Of a stretch of DNA of 14,922 nucleotides, positions 13,206 to 14,922 are shown one piece after another. The stretch is taken from the NCBI GenBank assembly GCA_902489225.1, contig CABTZA010000029.1, positions 1 to 14,922 on the forward strand, written 5' to 3'. The stretch is from an uncultured Collinsella sp. Its GTDB lineage: Bacteria > Actinomycetota > Coriobacteriia > Coriobacteriales > Coriobacteriaceae. The translations under genes were made by a program, and so were the position numbers. The notes below the pieces were generated by a model that worked only from the letters and a program-made list of their open reading frames with translations, had not been told where the DNA came from and did no database searches. How positions within the stretch are numbered: the first letter of the stretch is position 1; each line of letters starts with the position of its first letter.

Positions 13206-13634
13206 CTAACCCTCGACCTCGACGAGCTCGATATCAAAGTTGAGGTCCTTGCCGGCCAGCTCGTGGTTGGCGTCGAGCGTCACGGCCTCGGGCGTTACGT
13301 CGATGACGACGGCGGGGACAGGCATGCCGCTCGGCGTGGACAGGAAGAGCTTCATGCCCTTCTCGATCTGCTCGATGTTGGGAACCTGCTCGGCCGGGAA
13401 GGTAATAACCATCTCGGGATTGTGCTCGCCGTAGGCATCGGCAGCAGGAATGTGCACGGTCTTCTTCTCGCCCACCTGCATGTCGACAACAGCGGCGTCG
13501 AAGCCCTTGATCATCTGACCGGCGCCGCAGGTGAACTCCAGCGGCTCGCCGCGATCGTAGGAGCTATCGAACTGCGTGCCGTCGTCGAGCGTGCCGCGAT
13601 AATGAGTCTTGACCTTCTTGCCCTGGTTGGACAT
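13206..13634 (-). CDS. slyD: SlyD-type FKBP peptidyl-prolyl isomerase
   Basis: A 142-residue cytoplasmic FKBP-fold prolyl isomerase and chaperone. The N-terminal FKBP part shows THYRGTLDDGTQFDSSYDRGEPL and GAGQMIKGFDAAVVDMQVGEKKTV. The insert-in-flap region follows from about residue 69, and the chain returns to FKBP with DANHELAGKDLNFDIELVEVE. This layout is that of SlyD, which also binds nickel in E. coli through a His/Cys-rich tail; here the protein stops right after the fold with no such tail. The ATG at 13632-13634 has GGAGG 6 nt upstream. It is the first gene of a two-gene unit with the UreE-like protein (3-nt gap). It is transcribed divergently from the dipeptidase gene across 120 nt. 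Confidence 0.9.
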   Translation of the reverse strand: MSNQGKKVKTHYRGTLDDGTQFDSSYDRGEPLEFTCGAGQMIKGFDAAVVDMQVGEKKTVHIPAADAYGEHNPEMVITFPAEQVPNIEQIEKGMKLFLSTPSGMPVPAVVIDVTPEAVTLDANHELAGKDLNFDIELVEVEG

Positions 13635-13754
13635 GGTAACCTCCGTGATAAGGGCGGCGCACAACGCGGGCCGCCGTGAACATATGGCGCTAACTATACC
13701 CTAGTCATACAATTCAATGACAGTTTGCAAAGAAACGCTGCAACCGGAGGAACC
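13635..13754. promoter_or_regulatory. Divergent promoter region, slyD / dipeptidase
   Basis: This 120-nt gap separates divergent starts. On the plus strand TACAAT (13708-13713) lies 41 nt before the dipeptidase start. On the minus strand TATAGT (plus 13694-13699) lies about 60 nt before slyD. Neither has a convincing -35. The two -10-like hexamers are only about 9 bp apart, so the promoters would overlap and could compete. Confidence 0.4.
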
Positions 13755-14768
13755 ATGGCATATCCCGTATTTGACCTACACTGCGACACCGCCGACCGCA
13801 TCGGCTGGGCCACGCTCGATCTCGACCTGCGCTTTACCGCCGGCACCGACGGTTATTTCCCCGGCGACGAAACGCATCCGCAAGATTTCGACCTCATCGA
13901 GGGCAACGCCTGCGCCATCTCGCTCGCAAAGATCGGCAACACGCCATGGGCACAGTGCTTCGCCACGTTTGTCCCCGATGAGATTCCCACCGCCCACGCC
14001 GCGCGCTTCCAGGCGCAGATCATGGCGCATATGAGCGGCCAGGCAATGCTCAACCACGACCGCATGGTCAACGTACGCAGCGCGGCAGACATTCGCCCCG
14101 CGCTCAAAGACGGCAAGGTCGCCTGCATCCACACCATCGAAAACGCCACGTTCTTTGCCGAGGACCCCGCGCTGATCGAGGTGCTCAAGAGCTTGGGCGT
14201 ACTCATGTCATCGCTCAGCTGGAATGCGCAGGGACCGCTCGCGAGCGGACACGATACCCACGCCGGCCTCACCGCCGCCGGCATCGAGGCACTTACGCAG
14301 ATGGAGCACGCCGGCATGGTGCTTGACGTCTCCCACCTCAACGATGAGTGCTTTGACGAGGTTGTCGCCCACGCCACACGTCCCTTCGTCGCCAGCCACT
14401 CCAACTCTCGTGCAGTTTGCGGCGTTAAGCGCAACCTCACCGACGACCAGTTCCGCACCATTCGCGACATGGGTGGCATCGTCGGCCTCAACTACTGCAG
14501 CGAGTTCCTTTCCAACGACGCAACCGACAAGACAGCCGCAGACGTCACCTTCGACCAGCTGGCGGCACATATCGAGCACTGGCTCGACCTGGGCGGCGAG
14601 GACGTCATCGCGCTCGGCGGCGACTGGGACGGTGCCACGGTGCCCGCCTTCCTCTCCGATGCCAGCAAGATGCCCGAGTTCCAGAACATGCTCTCCAAGC
14701 ACTTTGGCAAGACCGTGATGCAGAAGCTCTGCAGCGATAATGCCCTTGCCTTCTTTGAGCGTTATTAA
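13755..14768 (+). CDS. Membrane dipeptidase family (peptidase M19) protein
   Basis: A 337-residue zinc dipeptidase of the renal-dipeptidase family; bacterial members hydrolyse L-L and often L-D dipeptides and are usually cytoplasmic. The two-zinc site is visible: HCD (His9, Asp11), HTIENA (Glu129), DVSHLND (His194) and VASHSNSRA (His215), followed by GIVGLNY and the late LGGDWDG (Asp290). There is no signal peptide. The ATG at 13755 is chosen because GGAGGA is 4-5 nt before it and the family begins at PVFDLHCDT; an ATG 30 nt upstream lacks a ribosome site. It ends before a GC-rich hairpin at 14785. Probable role: use of peptides or cell-wall dipeptides for amino acids. Confidence 0.93.
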   Translation: MAYPVFDLHCDTADRIGWATLDLDLRFTAGTDGYFPGDETHPQDFDLIEGNACAISLAKIGNTPWAQCFATFVPDEIPTAHAARFQAQIMAHMSGQAMLNHDRMVNVRSAADIRPALKDGKVACIHTIENATFFAEDPALIEVLKSLGVLMSSLSWNAQGPLASGHDTHAGLTAAGIEALTQMEHAGMVLDVSHLNDECFDEVVAHATRPFVASHSNSRAVCGVKRNLTDDQFRTIRDMGGIVGLNYCSEFLSNDATDKTAADVTFDQLAAHIEHWLDLGGEDVIALGGDWDGATVPAFLSDASKMPEFQNMLSKHFGKTVMQKLCSDNALAFFERY

Positions 14769-14784
14769 TTTCACATCCCTTGAG

Positions 14785-14820
14785 CGGGCCGGTATGCCGA
14801 ACGGTCGACATGCCGGCCCG
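14785..14820 (+). terminator. Hairpin after the dipeptidase gene
   Basis: A 12-bp stem, CGGGCCGGTATG (14785-14796) with CATGCCGGCCCG (14809-14820), has one U-G wobble on the plus strand (an A-C mismatch on the other), supporting a plus-strand RNA hairpin. The tail is TCCCCAATCTG, not a proper U-tract. It lies 16 nt after the stop and 23 nt before the next start. Confidence 0.55.
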
Positions 14821-14842
14821 TCCCCAATCTGAAGGACCGCTT

Positions 14843-14922
14843 TTGACGCAGCAGTTTACGATTTCCGTATCCCGACCGGATGGGACGCCCATCCCCGTCG
14901 TCGTTACCAAAAAGCGCGTCAA
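14843..14922 (+). CDS. Start of an unidentified gene, cut by the window edge (possibly YgjP-like metallohydrolase)
   Basis: A TTG at 14843-14845 follows GAAGGA with a 6-7 nt spacer and opens a frame to the window end, giving about 26 residues: MTQQFTISVSRPDGTPIPVV, then VTKKRVK. The pattern of a short strand, a charged turn, an I-P-V-V-V strand and a KKRVK end recalls the N-terminus of YgjP/DUF45 metal-dependent hydrolases, whose zinc motif would lie further downstream. This is too short to be sure. No ATG or GTG alternative is in frame with a ribosome site. Confidence 0.45.
   Translation, partial: MTQQFTISVSRPDGTPIPVVVTKKRV

Noticed and set aside
12582..13679. A 365-codon plus-strand open frame opposite the UreE-like and slyD genes
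   Set aside because: It is antisense to two recognisable families with coupled starts; its composition (His, Arg, Leu, Val mixture) is typical of a shadow frame.

Overview
The window looks like a piece of chromosome from a G+C-rich, gut-type Coriobacteriia member, with Collinsella the best guess. This rests on G/C-rich third codon positions, short intergenic gaps, strong AGGAGG-type ribosome sites and overall gene style. No rRNA or marker gene is present to prove it. I see no CRISPR array, tRNA, rRNA, insertion sequence or prophage; the content is mostly metabolic and housekeeping.

Layout. (1) 1-3020, minus strand: the 5' part of endonuclease IV (nfo), a Gfo/Idh/MocA oxidoreductase, and an aldo/keto reductase with a C-terminal ferredoxin domain. 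Between these genes lie two copies of an unusual hairpin element whose stem varies with compensating changes and which appears to carry the Shine-Dalgarno (SD) site of the next gene. (2) 3166-4968, plus strand: a cyclase-family metal hydrolase and a ketopantoate-reductase-like dehydrogenase, ending at a bidirectional terminator. (3) 5077-7869, minus strand: a small membrane protein, a secreted protein with an Ala/Glu-rich helix and an aromatic C-terminal domain, and metY (O-acetylhomoserine sulfhydrylase). metY has a clear promoter, a 17-codon leader peptide with two Cys codons, a leader hairpin and a strong terminator. (4) 8143-11665, plus strand: a LysR regulator divergent from metY, RNase HI, a second Gfo/Idh/MocA enzyme coupled to an acylphosphatase, and a PerR-type Fur regulator. 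(5) 11743-13634, minus strand: a Cof-type HAD phosphatase, a UreE-like protein and a SlyD/FKBP prolyl isomerase, the last two tightly coupled. (6) 13755-14922, plus strand: a membrane-dipeptidase-family peptidase and the start of a further gene.

How they fit together: metY and the adjacent lysR form a plausible sulfur-assimilation regulatory unit, with a LysR-type box between them and a Cys-containing leader peptide in the metY 5' UTR. The slyD/ureE-like pair resembles two metallochaperone families, yet no urease gene is visible. The most unusual feature is the pair of covarying hairpin elements at about 558-648 and 1727-1816. Two other long inverted repeats (11662-11746 and 12569-12613) also lie between genes without a normal U-tract, so this genome may use several families of intergenic hairpins. 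All family assignments come from reading motifs by eye; no database search was run.
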